Shown here one piece after another: positions 1 to 12,100 of a stretch of DNA of 64,000 nucleotides. The notes below the pieces were generated by a model, which was not told the DNA's origin, did no database searches, and worked only from the letters and a program-made list of their open reading frames with translations. The position numbers and the translations under genes are program-made. This stretch comes from Bettongia penicillata ogilbyi. Lineage: Eukaryota; Chordata; Mammalia; Diprotodontia; Potoroidae. The DNA lies in the NCBI GenBank assembly GCA_023548195.1, contig JAJHZJ010000220.1, positions 1,371,279 to 1,435,278 on the forward strand, written 5' to 3'. How positions within the stretch are numbered: the stretch's first letter is position 1; each line of letters opens with the position of its first letter.

Positions 1-156
1 TCTGGAATTTGGCCACAATGTTCCGAGGAGTTTCTCTTTTTGTATCTCTTTCATGCCGTGATCAGTGAATTCCTTGAATACTTATTTTGCCCTCTAGTTC
101 TAGAATCTCAGGGCAGTTTCCTTGATAATTTCATGAAAGATGATGTCTAGGCTCTC

Positions 157-798
157 TTATTGTTCATGCCTTTCAGGTAGTCCCATAATTTTTAAATTTT
201 CTCTCCTGGATCTCTTTTCCAGGTGAGTTGTTTTTCCAATGAGATATTTCACATTCTCTTCCATTTTTTCATTCTTTTGGTTTTGTTTTGTGATTTCTTG
301 GTTTCTCATAAAGTCATTAGCGTCCATCTGTTCCATTCTAATTTTGAGAGAACTATTATCTTCAGTGAGCTTTTGAACCTCGTTTTCTATTTGGCTAATT
401 CTGCTTGTGAAAGCGTTCTTCTCCTCATTGGCTTTTTGAACCTCTTTTGCCAATTGAGTGAGCCTATTTTTCAAGGTGTTATTTTCTTCAGCATTTTTTG
501 GGGTCTCCTTTACCAAGGTATTGACCCGTTTTTCATGCTTTTCTTGCATCTCTCTCATTTCTCTTCCCAGTTTTTCCTCCTCCTGCCTAACATGATTTTC
601 AAAATCCTTTTTGAGCTCTTCCTTGGCCTGAGACCATTGGATATCTATTTTGGGTGTTTGGTATACAGAGGCCTTGACTTCTACGTCTTTCCCTGATGGT
701 AAGCATTGTTCCTCCTCATCAGAAATGAAAGAGGGAAACATCTGTTCACCAAGAAAGCAGCCTTCTATGGTCTTATTTTTCTTCCCTTTTCTGGGCAT
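157..798 (-). pseudogene. HAL1/L1 ORF1p-like fragment, premature stop
   Basis: This is a 213-codon open frame related to L1 ORF1p, the RNA-binding trimeric chaperone of LINE-1 particles. The start at 798 gives a basic N-terminus (MPRKGKKNKT). Residues about 60-180 are rich in E, K and Q with heptad-like spacing, as in the ORF1p coiled coil. Residues about 195-210 contain RSRRENLKIMGLPE, matching the start of the ORF1p RRM. The frame ends at a TAA where other copies in this window have an AAA codon. Homology then continues to position 1, so this is a broken copy, not a short protein. ORF1p in this family is normally about 330-370 residues. Orthologous host genes are not suggested. Confidence 0.85.
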
Positions 799-1439
799 TT
801 TTCCAGCCAGTTACTTGACTTCTGAGTTTCCTGTCCACCCCCACCTAGATTTGCCCAGGTAGTGCTTGTGGTCTGAGATTCAAATGCTGCTCCCCAGCCT
901 CAGGGCTTTCAGTAGTGGGCGTGGCTGTTATTCAATGTGAGCTTAAGTTCTGGTGCTCAGGTGGGGGCAGGCCCACCTCCCAGGCTCAGTTCCCTCAGGG
1001 GGTTTATGAGGAGAACTTCAGTAGTGGATCTGAGGTCCTGCTTGCTTGGGTAGCCCAGGTTTGCTGCTGTCCCTGTCTTTGCCGCTGCCTCCCAAGGGAC
1101 TTGAGTTATGGAGACACCCCTCTCCCCTCTTAGCCAGCCCAGAAGTCTCTCTCACTGACCTGTAGCACCTGTGGGTAGAGGGACTTTTGCAGCTGCTGGA
1201 GGTTCTGTCCCTGAAGCCTGCTTTGATCTGCTCCTCTCGGGCCGTGTAGACTGGGCTGGGCTCTGCTGTCCAGTGCATGATGGACCTTTTGGGTCAGTTT
1301 TTCAGGGCTCTCTGGAACGGAAATCTTCTCCACTGCGTTGCTGCATGGCTTCCACTGCTCCAGAATGTGTGGGGAGTTCTTTTTTCAGGAAATTTATGAG
1401 CTGTGGATTCGGAGCTAGCATATGTGTCTTTCTACTCCA

Positions 1440-1448
1440 CCATCTTGG
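1440..1448 (-). promoter_or_regulatory. YY1-like CCAAGATGG motif at element 5' end
   Basis: The minus strand reads CCAAGATGG about 15 bases from the element start. The same motif stands at the start of other elements here (4931-4939, 35809-35817, 59610-59618, and degenerate at 29250-29258). In human L1, a YY1 site of the same core near the 5' end directs accurate transcription start. A similar role here is inference. Confidence 0.5.
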
Positions 1449-1465
1449 CTCCTCCCCCCATAATA

Positions 1466-2560
1466 CCAAATCTTAAACTTTTTTATTAGTTCATAGTTTC
1501 TTAATTTCAACTTTACTAACCTTTCCTTTCATTTTCAGTATTTCTAATTTGGTATTTGCTTGGGAATTTTCAATTAATTCTTTTTTGACGTTTATCAGCT
1601 GCATGCCCAATTTGTTGATCTCCTCTTTCTCTATTTTATTCATGTAAGCACTCAGAGATACAAAACTTCCCTTAAAAACTGCTTTTGCAGCATCCCATAA
1701 AATTTGGTGTGTTGTCTCATTGCCATTGTCTTCAATGAAGTTGATTGTTTCTATAATTTGTTGTTTACCTCACTTAGTATTTAGGATTATATTGTTTAGT
1801 TTGCAGTTAGTTTTTGGTTTGTGTTTTGATGGCCTTTGATTACACATAAGCTTTATTGCACTATGATCAGAGAAGGGTGAATTGACTATCTCTGCCTTTC
1901 TGCACTGGGTTGTGAGGTTATTATTTTTTTTTTATATGTGCCATGTACCACTAAGAAAAAGGTATTTTCCTTTCTATTCCTATTCAATTGTCTCCAGAGA
2001 TCTGTTATCTTTACCTTATCCAGAATTCAATTCACCTCCTTAACTTCTTTCTTGTTTATTTTGAGATTAGAGTTCTCAAGTTCAGAGCGGAGGAAGTTGA
2101 GGTCCCCCACTGGTATAGTTTTGCAGTCTATTTCTTCCTGTAACTCCTTTAACTTCTCCTCTGAGAATTTGGATGCTATACCATTTGGCCCATATGCATT
2201 TAGTAATGAAATTGTTTTGTTGTCTATAATGTCTTTTCACAAGATATTGTTTCCTTCCTTACCTCTTTTGATTAGACCTATTTCTGCTTTTGCTTTGTGT
2301 GAGATTAGAATTGCTACTCTTGCTTTTTTTTTTATCTATCAGCAGAAGCACAATATATTCTTCTCTAACCTTTTACCTTTACCCTTTGTGTATTTCCCTG
2401 TTTCACATGTGTTTCTCCTAAAAACATTTTATTAGATTATGGTATTTAATCCATTCCGCTATCTGTCTGTTTAATGGGAGAGTTTATATCACTTTTATTT
2501 ACAGTTTTGATTGCTATCTGTGTCTTTCCCTCCCTTCCCTTTCCCCTTGTTAATGCTTTA
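1466..2560 (-). pseudogene. L1 ORF2 relic: endonuclease and following linker
   Basis: The minus strand of 1900-2560 aligns by eye with the endonuclease region at 32485-33160 and with the start of the plus-strand L1 at 50.7-51.0 kb. Shared blocks include the antisense tract around GAGGTCCCCCACT and the region coding the equivalent of DKVNMIDLWRK. The part 1466-1900 encodes the linker toward the reverse transcriptase. ORF2p would be the endonuclease and reverse transcriptase that copies L1 RNA into the genome. Stops and shifts break every frame, and the reverse transcriptase part is not present in the window. Confidence 0.8.
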
Positions 2561-3265
2561 ATTCTCCTTTCTCCCTTCAGCTCCACAACAGTTTTACTTT
2601 TTTTACTACCACCTCCCTCAGTCTTCTCTCCCTTCCTTCATTCCCCTCCCTTTTATTCCTCTTTTCCCTTACTACTTTTTACCTTCCTTTTAGCCTTCCC
2701 TCCCTTTTCTTTCCCCTACCTTTCCTACTGCACATAGATCTTATTGTATTTCTATACTTAACTGACTTTGTTATACCTTCCTTGAATTCAGTTAGGTGAG
2801 TGTACCTCTCAAACAATGCTCATCTCCCTCCCCTCTTTTCTTCTGTTCTAATATATTTTTCTTCCTCTTTCTGAGATGGAATTTATTTTTTCTTCCTCCT
2901 CCTTTTCACATCTCTCATTACAATCCCTTTGCAGTCTTATGTCACATTTGTTATCATTACATAATTTAATTTATACCCACTTGCTCTAAGCATATCCCTT
3001 TTACATTTCATAATAAATATATAATTCTTATGATTAACAAGTATCATATTCCCTTATAAGGAAGTTTACCATATTGTGTAACAAATTTGTTTTTTTTTTT
3101 TCTCCCCTGTTTCCCTTTTTATGCCGCTCTTGAGGCCTGTGTTTGAAGATCAAATTTTGTATCGAGTTCTGGCTTTTTCATCAGGAAGGTCTGGAAATTC
3201 CTTATTTCATTGAATGTTCACCTCCTTGCCTGAAATATTATACTCAAATTTGCTGGATAATTTAT
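2561..3265 (-). other. L1-B inter-ORF spacer, purine-rich on element strand
   Basis: About 0.7 kb between ORF1 and ORF2, strongly pyrimidine-rich on the plus strand (2540-2740). It is homologous to the spacer at 33170-33990 of L1-C. The 87-codon plus-strand frame at 2474-2737 reflects this composition and is not treated as a gene. Confidence 0.6.
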
Positions 3266-4159
3266 GCTTGGCTGTAGTCCCAGCTCCTTTGCTTTACACA
3301 ATATTATATTCTTATTCCTTCAACCTTTTAATGTAGAAACTTCAAGGTCCTATGTGATCCTGACTGTAGCTCCTAGATATTTGAATTGTTTCTTTCTGGC
3401 TGCCTGCAGCATTTTCTCCACTTCATAGTTCTGGAATTTGGCAATGATATTCCTTGATGCTTTTAGATTAGGGTCCCTTTGAGGAGGTGAAAGTTGGAGT
3501 CATTCAATGACTCTTTTGTCCTCTGGGTCTAGGACTTCTGGGCAATTTCCCTTGATGACTTCTTGGACAATATTGTCTAGGCTCTTTGTTTCTACATGGC
3601 TTTCTGGTAGACCAATGATCCTTAGATTTTTCTCTCCTGGATCTATTTTCCTGGTCAGTTGCTTTTTCCAATTAGACATTTTACATTTTCTTTTATCTTT
3701 TAATTGTTTAGATTGTGTTTGACTGATTCTTGATATCTCATAGATTCATTAGCTTTTACTTGCCAATTCTATTTTTTCTCAAGTTGTTTTCTTCAGGTAA
3801 CTTTTGCATCACCTTTTCCATCTGTCTAATTATACCTTTCAAGGAGTTATTTTCACCATTTAGCTTTTGTACTTCTTATTCCATTTGTCCAATTTTCCTT
3901 TTCAAGGAGCTGTTCTCATCAGTGAATTCTTTTTAAAGTCATTGCCTTGTCTTTCTTCTATTTCTCTAATTTGTGTTTTAAAATCCTTCCTGAGCTCTTG
4001 CAAGAAGGTTCTTTGTATTTAAGACCAGTTCATATTGTCTTCTGAAGTTTCATATGGGAGTACAATCTCAATGCTGACATCTTTGGTATTTGTGTTTTGG
4101 TCCTTGTCCTCATAGAAAGATTCTATGATCTTTTCTTTTGTGCTTTGCTTTTTACTCAT
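3266..4159 (-). pseudogene. L1 ORF1p relic (MSKKQ type)
   Basis: The canonical L1-type start is the ATG at 4159, giving MSKKQSTKEKIIESFYEDKD. An upstream in-frame ATG at 4210 adds 17 residues but is not shared with the other L1 copies. Only the first 47 codons remain open from there, ending at 4019. Downstream, coiled-coil and RRM blocks can still be followed in broken frames to about 3266, where the CTD equivalent of the copy at 34000-34470 lies. The product would have been the L1 RNA-binding chaperone. The N-terminus differs clearly from the HAL1-type MPRKGKK start. Confidence 0.75.
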
Positions 4160-4282
4160 GATAATAACCCTTTTGCTGTCTTTTGAGGTAGATCTCTGCA
4201 TCAGTGACACAGGGAGCTCTGTCCCACAGTTCCTGTGGTTAAACCTTGAGGCTTTGTGTGTTATTGCCTCTGGTTCTTTCAG

Positions 4283-4630
4283 CTAGAAACTAAAATGCTG
4301 CAGCTTACCTGGTGCTGAGCTGGCTGGTGTTTGAAACTGAGGCCTATTAGGTCTTTTTGGGTTTCCCAGCAGTTTCTCTGGAGTTAGCTTGTTAAGTGTG
4401 GGGGAGGAGTTTTCTGCATGTTGAGGGCTCCTCTGCTGAACTAGAGCATTGGTAAGCTCAGCTGTCTGCACTAGTGTCTTCCTGATTCTACTGGGGTCCT
4501 GAGACACTCCTGGGGTCCTGGTGTTGGCAGTTGCTGGCTTCACCCCCCACGGGTTCAGCATGTTCTCTTGGTTTGCTGAGGTGGGACTGTCTGGGACAGT
4601 TCTGATCCTGTACTTGTCGCCTTGGGCCAC
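4283..4630 (-). other. Sense-strand ORF of 115 codons in L1-B leader
   Basis: An open frame in the L1 leader, in the same direction as ORF1 and ending about 120 bases before the ORF1 start. It is rich in P, T, S, N and Q and shows no domain I recognise. Leader ORFs are known from some L1s (the primate ORF0 is antisense), but there is no second clean copy of this frame here, and the GC-richer leader makes chance openness plausible. I do not call it a gene. Confidence 0.3.
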
Positions 4631-4841
4631 AGGAAGAGTAACCCTCCTTAGAGATCTTTCTAACTTCCCAGCCTGAGAGTCTGTTTACCCCTTCTGCTCT
4701 TCCTATTGTTCCAGGTTTCTTTTTTGTTTGTTTGGTTGGTTTTTTCCCCCAGGAAGATATTCTCTGGGCTTGTCAAGAACAAGAGGGGGAGGAGATAGAA
4801 ATTACAGACCACTCCACAATCTTGGTTCCTGGAACTGGAAA

Positions 4842-4948
4842 TGTAGACTTGTTTTTCGAGTCATTTTTACAGGCATTTTATGGATTATGGGGCAGTGGGT
4901 GACCTAATGTAGATCCATTCTTCTACTCCACCATCTTGGCTCTGCCCC
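4842..4948 (-). mobile_element. HAL1-class 5' leader stub
   Basis: The minus strand starts GGGCAGAGCCAAGATGG and continues with a block (ATAAAATGCCTGTAAAAATGAC) that matches the first 100 bases of HAL1 copies B and D. It then gives way to a separate L1 5' end. The simplest reading is an older HAL1 interrupted in its leader by L1-B. The rest of that HAL1 would lie left of the window. Confidence 0.55.
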
Positions 4949-5084
4949 CTGAATTGTGTATTTGTTGTAGCTTGGAGTCAATTTTATGACCATGGAATTT
5001 ATTTCAAGAAATCTGGTCTGTGGATTTCACAAATTTTCCTAAGACATAATTAAAATATAGGCATTATACAATAAAATAGTAGTC

Positions 5085-5170
5085 TATTCATTAATCTGCA
5101 TATATTAAGTGCTTACTATGAACCAAATAAGAAGTGCTGAGAATACAGTGAAGTAAAACTTGCACTGTAT
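5085..5170 (-). mobile_element. SINE 3'-tail fragment (CORE/L2-tail type)
   Basis: Contains the diverged tail words ATTAAGTGCTTACTATG and a following AATACAGTGAAGT stretch, typical of old mammalian CORE-SINE tails read in this direction. Short and diverged. Confidence 0.4.
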
Positions 5171-5274
5171 TGGCAATCAAATTAGGATCTTCTGCCATTT
5201 TTGTTTTACTAAAAAATTGAATTGTTGTGTGATTGAATAATGTGATTGTGGAAGATCTTTCTCACCCTTTGATG

Positions 5275-5600
5275 CACTTGTCTATTGTGGGAAGCTTGAT
5301 TAAGGGAGTTGTTTTGTATGAGCTTCCTAAGTACCTTTTGTTTTTTTTCTAGTGAGGCACTGGGTCAGAGGGTTATGTCCTCTGATCCTAAAAAAGTGTA
5401 TCACTACTCTGAGGTTGAAGTTTTCCTTTCGGAGCTTAGTTTTTGGAATAAGGTCTGTGTGCCAGATGAGATCTTTGAAGCCACTGAAAAGCCCCCTTGA
5501 CTTTTTGAAAACCCAGATGTTGGCACTTCCTTCTCTGGTAAAGATATATGTATGTTAATGGTCAGGCAGTTTGGAAGTGCCATCTGTTGATTCTTGATTT
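5275..5600 (+). repeat. Unnamed interspersed repeat, copy 1
   Basis: It shares ordered blocks with the minus strand of 49216-49765: GGGAAGCTTGATTAAGGGA, then TGAGGCACT, then GAAAACCCAGATGTTGG, followed by a CTCTGGTAA block. This shows a dispersed repeat of a family I cannot name. Two overlapping open frames (5309-5500 and 5352-5558) and an upstream TTTTTTTCTAG look like an exon with a splice acceptor. The second copy does not preserve either frame, so a repeat is the better reading. It also contains an imperfect 14-bp inverted repeat, 5514-5530 with 5573-5586. Confidence 0.65.
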
Positions 5601-5646
5601 CTCTCAAGTTTTAATTTTAATTTTCTCTGATACCTATGCTTGATCC

Positions 5647-5775
5647 TCATTTTATAGGTGAACTATAGGTATAGATTGAATGACTTGCTCAAGAACACAT
5701 AATCAGAATTTTAATTTCAGTCCTTGGATTCTAAGTAGAGATGCATTTCTCTGAACTACGCTGCCTTTCAAAGAT
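5647..5775 (-). mobile_element. MIR SINE fragment
   Basis: The CCTCATTTTATAGGTGAA ... GACTTGCTCAAGAACAC series is the reverse complement of the MIR core (tail side first), diverged as expected for an ancient therian MIR. Confidence 0.65.
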
Positions 5776-7199
5776 TGTTGACATCCTCATTTTTTCACAG
5801 ATATCTTGAAAATTGATTACTCAATACTTTTGACATAGCATTCATTCTAGTATTGATTTTTTAATGTATTTTCCTTCTGTTCCTCCTGCTTTTGTTTTTG
5901 CCAGTCATTTCTTCTTCATACGGAACTTTAAGGTCTTATTCCAAATGAGGTTTTTGTTTAAAATTATCTTTGAAAGTAAAATGTTGTTTTTATAAACTTA
6001 ATCTTGTCTATTTTCTGCATGTTTATTGTTGCCCTTTCTTTCACTACTAATGCATTTTATTTTGGCCTAGTTTAGTTGAGCTTAATGGAAGGCTTTATAC
6101 AGGCTCCTTTTTTTCTTCTCTACTGCTCTTTTTGATGCTTTGTGAAATGATGCAGCTTCTAATTTTCACTACCCTATTCTTTATAAAAATAGAAAATTAA
6201 TTTATATTTTAACTTAACAAAGTAGTTTAGACATAGTATAAACAGATTCTTGTTGAGCGAATAACTGAAATATGTTATGCCCTTCAAATCAAGCCCTCTA
6301 TTTGGAAAAGATATCAAAGGAAGTCAAGGTAGCCTTTTTGTGTCCTTGTTGTCCTAATGATTTTACTCTCAGGAGATCATTACAACCTAATATAACAAGA
6401 AAATTTTGAGTTCATCTGATATGAGCTCATAATTCATCTTAACATGTGAAAATGTCATGTTCTCCTCAATCATCTGCTTGATTTCAACCTCTCCTACAAA
6501 CCAATCTATCTTATGCAATGCTCTCAGATTAATTTTTCATTACAACTATGATCCCAATGCTTCCTATTTCCTAAACCTTCAACAATTGTTAGTCTAGTCT
6601 GTTGTTTAGGTCTTTCATGACATGGACTTAGTGTAGAATTCAAGCTAATTTAAACTACTCATCATTCATAAAACACTTTCTCCCTCAACTTATATTTTTC
6701 TTAATACCATAAAAAGTTATTATTTATACAGTATTTAAGTTTTGATAATCACTCCATCCATAATCACATTTATTGGGATAACATTATAGTAATTTTTAAA
6801 TTCTCAAAAATCATTACTGTAAAATAATGAAATGGAAACATTGGAAATAATGTATCCCATTTATAGTAAATATTATGATTTTTATTGGATTGCTTCCCAT
6901 TGCAATTCTAAACATCCTTTTGGGCACCTCTCAAACACCACTACTTCCTTGTATATTTAATGCTGAAGTAATTTCTTTAACTGTGAACTTTTACTACATA
7001 CATTACTAAAACTACTTGTATACTAAGCACATTCTGATATGCATTATATTAATTGATATGCTTCTCATTCCACCTGCAGTAGCATACTGACCTTGTGCAG
7101 AATTACAATGTCTTTCATATCTGAGCCTTTTTTTACCTTAGGAATGCGTAGAAGACACTGCCTAAAGGAAGGGAAGGAAAAAACAATATAATAAGCACC
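5776..7199. other. No recognisable feature
   Basis: AT-rich sequence with no ORF, RNA gene or repeat family that I can support. The tract around 6470-6660 has a compositional look of an old LINE 3' region, but nothing specific. Confidence 0.4.
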
Positions 7200-7412
7200 T
7201 ATTAAGTATGCTACTAAATGCTTAAAATATATTATCTCTTAATCTATACCACAATCCTGGAATTAGGTGTCATTATTACTCCCATTTTACAGTGAAGAGA
7301 AGCAGGCAGTAGCTGAGTAATTTGCCCATAGTAACATCTAGAAGGTGTCCAATGCCAGATCTGAATTCAGGTATTCCTGATTCCAAAGCACTAGCTCTAA
7401 ACAACCTAATTT
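7200..7412 (-). mobile_element. MIR SINE
   Basis: Long MIR match on the minus strand: CATTATTACTCCCATTTTACAG, TTTGCCCATAGTAACA, and CAGATCTGAATTCAGGTATTCCTGA, in the order expected for a reverse-oriented MIR. Confidence 0.7.
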
Positions 7413-7639
7413 GTTTAAATGTCCTTTAATTTACACCTATATTTCTTCAGTTCTCTCTTTGAAAATAGATAGTATTTTTCATTATGGGTCCTTCAGAATT
7501 CTTTTGGATTATTTTTCTTCATCAGAATGGCTAATTTTTCACACTTAATCATCCTTAGAGTATTGCTGTTCTGTGTAAAATATTCTCTTGGCTCTCTTCA
7601 CTTCAGTGTAAATTAGTTCATAGTTATTTGAACTACCCA

Positions 7640-7790
7640 GAATTTTCTAAAATCATCCTGCTCATCATTTCTTATGGCACAATCACAGTCCATCACAATT
7701 ACATATTGTATTTTTGTTCAGCCATTCCCCAATTGTGAGACATCTCCTCAATTTTCAGTTCTTTGCCACTATGAAAACCACTATGAATGA
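7640..7790 (-). mobile_element. L1 ORF2 C-terminal fragment
   Basis: The minus strand encodes the block RCLTIGEWLNKN with a following CNCDG, equivalent to the ORF2 C-terminal segment at 30080-30200 (minus) and 63730-63830 (plus). It covers about 150 bases and is diverged. Confidence 0.65.
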
Positions 7791-7858
7791 CACACACACA
7801 CACACATACACACACACATACATATACAAATGTATGTATGTGTGTGTGTATGTATGTA
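7790..7858. repeat. (CA)n-(TG)n self-complementary microsatellite
   Basis: A CA-rich run passes through CATACATATACAAATGTATG into a TG-rich run, so the two halves are near-complementary and could form a hairpin. The 67-codon frame across it is an artefact of the repeat. Confidence 0.9.
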
Positions 7859-8757
7859 GTCATTCAAATAGTTCCTTCTCACCTTTCTTTAATCTCTTTA
7901 GGATTTTGACCTCTTAATTAACCTGTTTTCAAATTATCAAATATAAAATTTCTCCCCTATTTCTCAGTTACCCTATTAAAGTCTCAGTCTTTTGTATATC
8001 TCTTTAACAGGAATGGTGCAGGATTGAATATGTTGCCTCTGTTCCTAAATATATATTTAAATAGAAAAACTACCTCCTTACTTTATGAATGTGAGGTTTC
8101 ATCATTGTTACTTATATTGATTCTTGGCTACTAATCTTACTAGAATAGAATACTAGAATAGAACTTAATCTTACTATATTTACAGAAAATTAACCTATTG
8201 ACTACAACATATGTAGTTCTGACTTTACGATATAGAAATCTGGAAGAGAACCATAATTCATTTGTCAAATTTGAGTCATTCTCATGATAGGATGTAATAG
8301 CAATATAAAATGAAACACAAAATTATAACAACTAATAGACAACATCAAGTAATTCTACTCATCTCACATTCTAGTACCACAAAGACATATGTGATGTCTT
8401 AATAATACGGAATTTTAATGAAATGCTTATACTCAGTCCTTGCATCAATTCATTAAAAATGTCCTATATGTTTGAAGAAGCAGAGAGGATTTTTGTTTGT
8501 TTTGCTTTGATTTTTGGTTATGTTTTTTTAACTCGGTGTTTTATTTTGTTTTCTACCTCAAGTTATATTGTCTTTTCTCTTCAAGGGATTACTAGAGGAA
8601 TTTTAATGCCTTATACATTGCTGATTTTCCAGATTGTCCTATATTCTACTAGGAAGTATTTTCACTGAGGAGAGTTGGGTTTCACTCGTGATGGCTTAGG
8701 GGTAATAATTTGAGGGAGAAATTTTGTTCTTTCCTTTTCTCTATTAGCTTTTTTTTT
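7859..8757. other. No recognisable feature
   Basis: AT-rich. An 81-codon frame at 8423-8668 lacks any motif, context or codon pattern that supports coding. Confidence 0.4.
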
Positions 8758-8758
8758 A

Positions 8759-8778
8759 ACTCTAACCCTAACCCTTTT
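8759..8778. repeat. Short telomere-like motif
   Basis: Contains CTCTAACCCTAACCCTTTT, about two and a half CCCTAA units, directly before a long polypyrimidine tract. Confidence 0.5.
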
Positions 8779-9097
8779 CCCACCTCTTTTTCTTCTTCTT
8801 CCTAGTTTCTTTCTCTCTGTTTCTTCTTTCCTCCCTCCCATACTTATTCCTATCTCCTGTCCTTCTCTCCTCTTCCCTCCCCTCCCCCTCTTCTCCTTTC
8901 TCCTTCCCTTTCTTTTTTCCTTCCTTCCTTCCTTCCTTCCTTCCTTCCTTCCTTCCTTCCTTCCTTCCTTCCTTCCTTCCTTCCTTCCTTCCTTCCTTCC
9001 TTCCTTTCTTCCTTCCTTTCTTCCATCCTTCCTTCCTTTCTTCCTTCCTTCCTTCCTTCCTTCCTTCCTTCCTTCCTTCCTTCCTTCCTTCCTTCCT

Positions 9098-9159
<62 letters not shown>

Positions 9160-9160
9160 C
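8779..9160. repeat. Polypyrimidine tract: (CCTT)n then (CT)n
   Basis: Mixed C/T sequence, then a nearly pure TTCC tetranucleotide array (about 8918-9097), then TCTC dinucleotides to about 9158. The apparent 136-residue minus-strand protein of RERE and GRKE repeats is this array translated and is not a gene. Confidence 0.95.
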
Positions 9161-12100
9161 TTTATTTCTTTTGTTCATTCTCCACAGGTTTGGTTGGCCC
9201 TTGTATGCACTAACTAGGTAATAACTTTGGACGAGCTTTGTGAAATTCTTTTCATTTGCTGCATAACATAATGTTTTATTTAGAAATCATGTGTAACCTC
9301 CAAGGTGTGTTCAGTCTGCCTAGGTGTTCCCTTAAAATTTAAGTACCAGAGTGATTGAGAATGGTGCTGAAAAGACTACTGTCCTCTTTCCTTGGAATTT
9401 GGAAGATAATTAAAAACTGACCTTTTGAGAATCTGTTGTGAAAGGCACTTAGGGGAAAGATGTACAAAAGATAATGCTTGAATTTCTCCATGACCCCAGA
9501 TGCATTTCCAGAATTGAGAAGATGGACAAGTGTGATATCTGGACATTTACTTTGCTAAGAAAATAGTATTCAACATGTTCTAGATTGCAACAGAGTTCAT
9601 GCAAAATTCCCCTACTTACTTTTAGCTTCCTGTGCATACTGTGTGTTACATCATTCTTTCCTACATTAGCGTCAGCTTACAGCTGGCTATATGTAATTCA
9701 GAACAGAAAGACTCAGATGCTTAAGGACAAGAACACAATGAACATTTTGGCCACTGAACAGAAAAAAAAAATGACTCATTTTAAAAGGAGTGACCTATTC
9801 TCTGTTCTCTCTTAGTATCTGTAGACTGTTTCAGATTGAAATCTTTAACTTCATTTTAGTCTGTACTTTGTGGGTCAGGAGGAATAGCCCACTTTTCTTC
9901 TCTTCAGCCTAAGAAAAAGGTCAAATTGCTAGTATATGGAAGCCAAAATAGGTCCTTGGCTTAATGAACTGAGGAAACTCGATTTCTTTTTCTCCTCCTT
10001 TATCTTCATTTGTCTAAGAATGAGTCCAAATAGTAAATCAAGATGGAAGACTTTCAGACTTGAAGACAACTTCATGTATTCAAGAAATTGGAGATCCTAT
10101 GGGTCATAGTTAAAGTTAAAGAGTAACAAGAGCACTTTTGACTCTTGATGATGATGGCCACTTGCCTCACGATAAGCCCAATCTTGGGCCTGGCTTTCCC
10201 AAATATATATCAACCCAGAGGGAGTTGTACAGGCAGGGCAGAAATAAGGGAAATTGTAATTATACCATTTCAGTAGTCCCAAAGGCTGATTCATGTTCAG
10301 ATATTGAGGTCTTAACTGCTTAGTATAACAGTAGTTGTGATAAGTGCTATTCACTTTATGTTTTCTTCTCAATGGGAGAATCTTTTGTGTTAATCACTTC
10401 ATTTGCGTGTAACAAATAAATAGATGCCATACACCTGACTCAAATTTTACGCTGAGGTTATGTACTTCACACTAGGAAGACTCCATACATGAGTCAAAAT
10501 TGAAATTATATAGACTTTATTTTTTTCCCAACAGGGTACTAGTATGGGAGAGGAACAAGCCCGTGGTTGAAAGAAATGAAGACTTCTTTTAGGTGTCCAA
10601 GACTGACCCACTCCTCTCCCTCTCTTGTAATAAGCCTAGCAATAGTTCTAATTATTATAAGTAGTTTAAATCCTTACTAAACAATATGCTTATTGAAGTC
10701 AGTTTACTCATTGTTTTCTGAACACCTAGCACAATGCCCTAGATAGGATACAAACAGTAAATATTTGTTGAATTAGTTTGACTTAAGGTGTTTGGGGATT
10801 TATTTATTTATTTATCTATCTATTTATTTTTTGGAGGGGTGAATGGGAAGGTGCTTAAGTTTATTGTGCATGTACTTTTGTCTCTGTAGGCTGTTGTGCA
10901 ATTTCTTGTCATAAAGCATGTCACATACTCTCATTCTGTTATGCCACAGTTTGGTCTTTACGATCATATTATTCCTAAAAATTACTGAATGACTGTGTTA
11001 TACTGATGATCAGCTGAACTTTCAGCTCAGTTCGTTGAAAAAAATGGCAAATTCGACAATATTGAAACATACAGCGATAGATTCTTATCAATTACAGGCA
11101 AAATCTATTGCAATACAGTCATGTTGTGAGGAGTAGTCTACTAACACTCCTGCCTCATTTTCTTAATAATAAGGTAATGTCAATATTATTTTTAATTATG
11201 TACATGCTACTAATGTTCTAAATATATTGATCTCAAGGTTTCACAGTGTATTTTATTCCATTTTATAGTTATTGATCAGGAACAACACTGTTTATTATTT
11301 CCCAATTGAAATAATAATAATAATTTTCCAATTATCAGTGGCTTAAAATTTTTAATTTGTAGCATTCTTTATGCAAGGGATCTATGCTTCTAAGTAGTGT
11401 TTAGATAGCTTTCAGAAGCATTTAGAATCTGCTGTGTATTTAAAATGCTTATTTTTCTCAAGAATCTATGTTGAGACATTGGGTTTTTTTGGTATTCTTA
11501 TCAACCAAAGATATTATCATGATATAGTAACTAAAGACATTCATAAACAATATTACCTGACATAAAATTGTGTTAAATGGATGAAGTTCTTAAAATGGTA
11601 TTCCTAATAACTTTATATGTATTATACTTATTTTTATAGCACTTAACAAACTAATTATCTTATACATTTAATTTCATTTGATACATCAAATAAATTGAAA
11701 TACACTTAAGCTGTACAAAAAACATTGTAATCTTTGAAGAACATTTTGAAAAGTAGAAGAAAATTTCCATTGGGACTCATAAAGTTCATAAATCTTTGCA
11801 CATTGTGATTCAAATTCAACATTTCACGTACACGCAAACTGTAAAACTTTGCAAAGTTTCCTAAAATATAACTCAAAACTTTTAACTACCCAAACTGATT
11901 GCTAATTTATTAAAAATATGAATTTCTTCTCATATTTTTAGAATAAATCATTGTAATCTGTATCAGAACTGTCTAGTATTTAAAGACCATGCTGTCATCA
12001 TGGAAAGGAACATCACTAGGGATCCTGCAACTATATTTTCATAGAAAAATCAATCTCAAATAATTAAGGGTGTAAAGGGAGGACTTTGCAGAGTATAACA

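Larger units (their letters stand above)
1..1465 (-). mobile_element. HAL1-class non-LTR retroelement, 5' part (copy A)
   Basis: The element reads right to left. It begins at about 1460 with the L1-type start (CCAAGATGG on the minus strand), has a leader of about 660 bases, then ORF1 from 798, and leaves the window in the ORF1 RNA-binding region. The ORF1 start (MPRKGKKNKT) matches the ORF1-only copies elsewhere in the window rather than the MSKKQ start of the full L1s here, so I class it as HAL1 type. Its 3' half is outside the window, so the absence of ORF2 cannot be checked for this copy. The sequence immediately to its right is L1 ORF2, which suggests insertion into that L1. Confidence 0.8.
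1466..4841 (-). mobile_element. L1 element, 3' end outside window (L1-B)
   Basis: Read right to left: a leader of about 680 bases starting at the diverged GGAACCAAGATTG motif near 4815-4840, ORF1 from 4159, a spacer of about 0.7 kb, and ORF2 from about 2560. The element stops abruptly at 1466, where HAL1 copy A begins. That is inside ORF2, downstream of the endonuclease domain. L1s are usually truncated at the 5' end, so a missing 3' part next to another element's 5' end is best explained by insertion of copy A into this L1, with the rest lying left of the window. Confidence 0.85.
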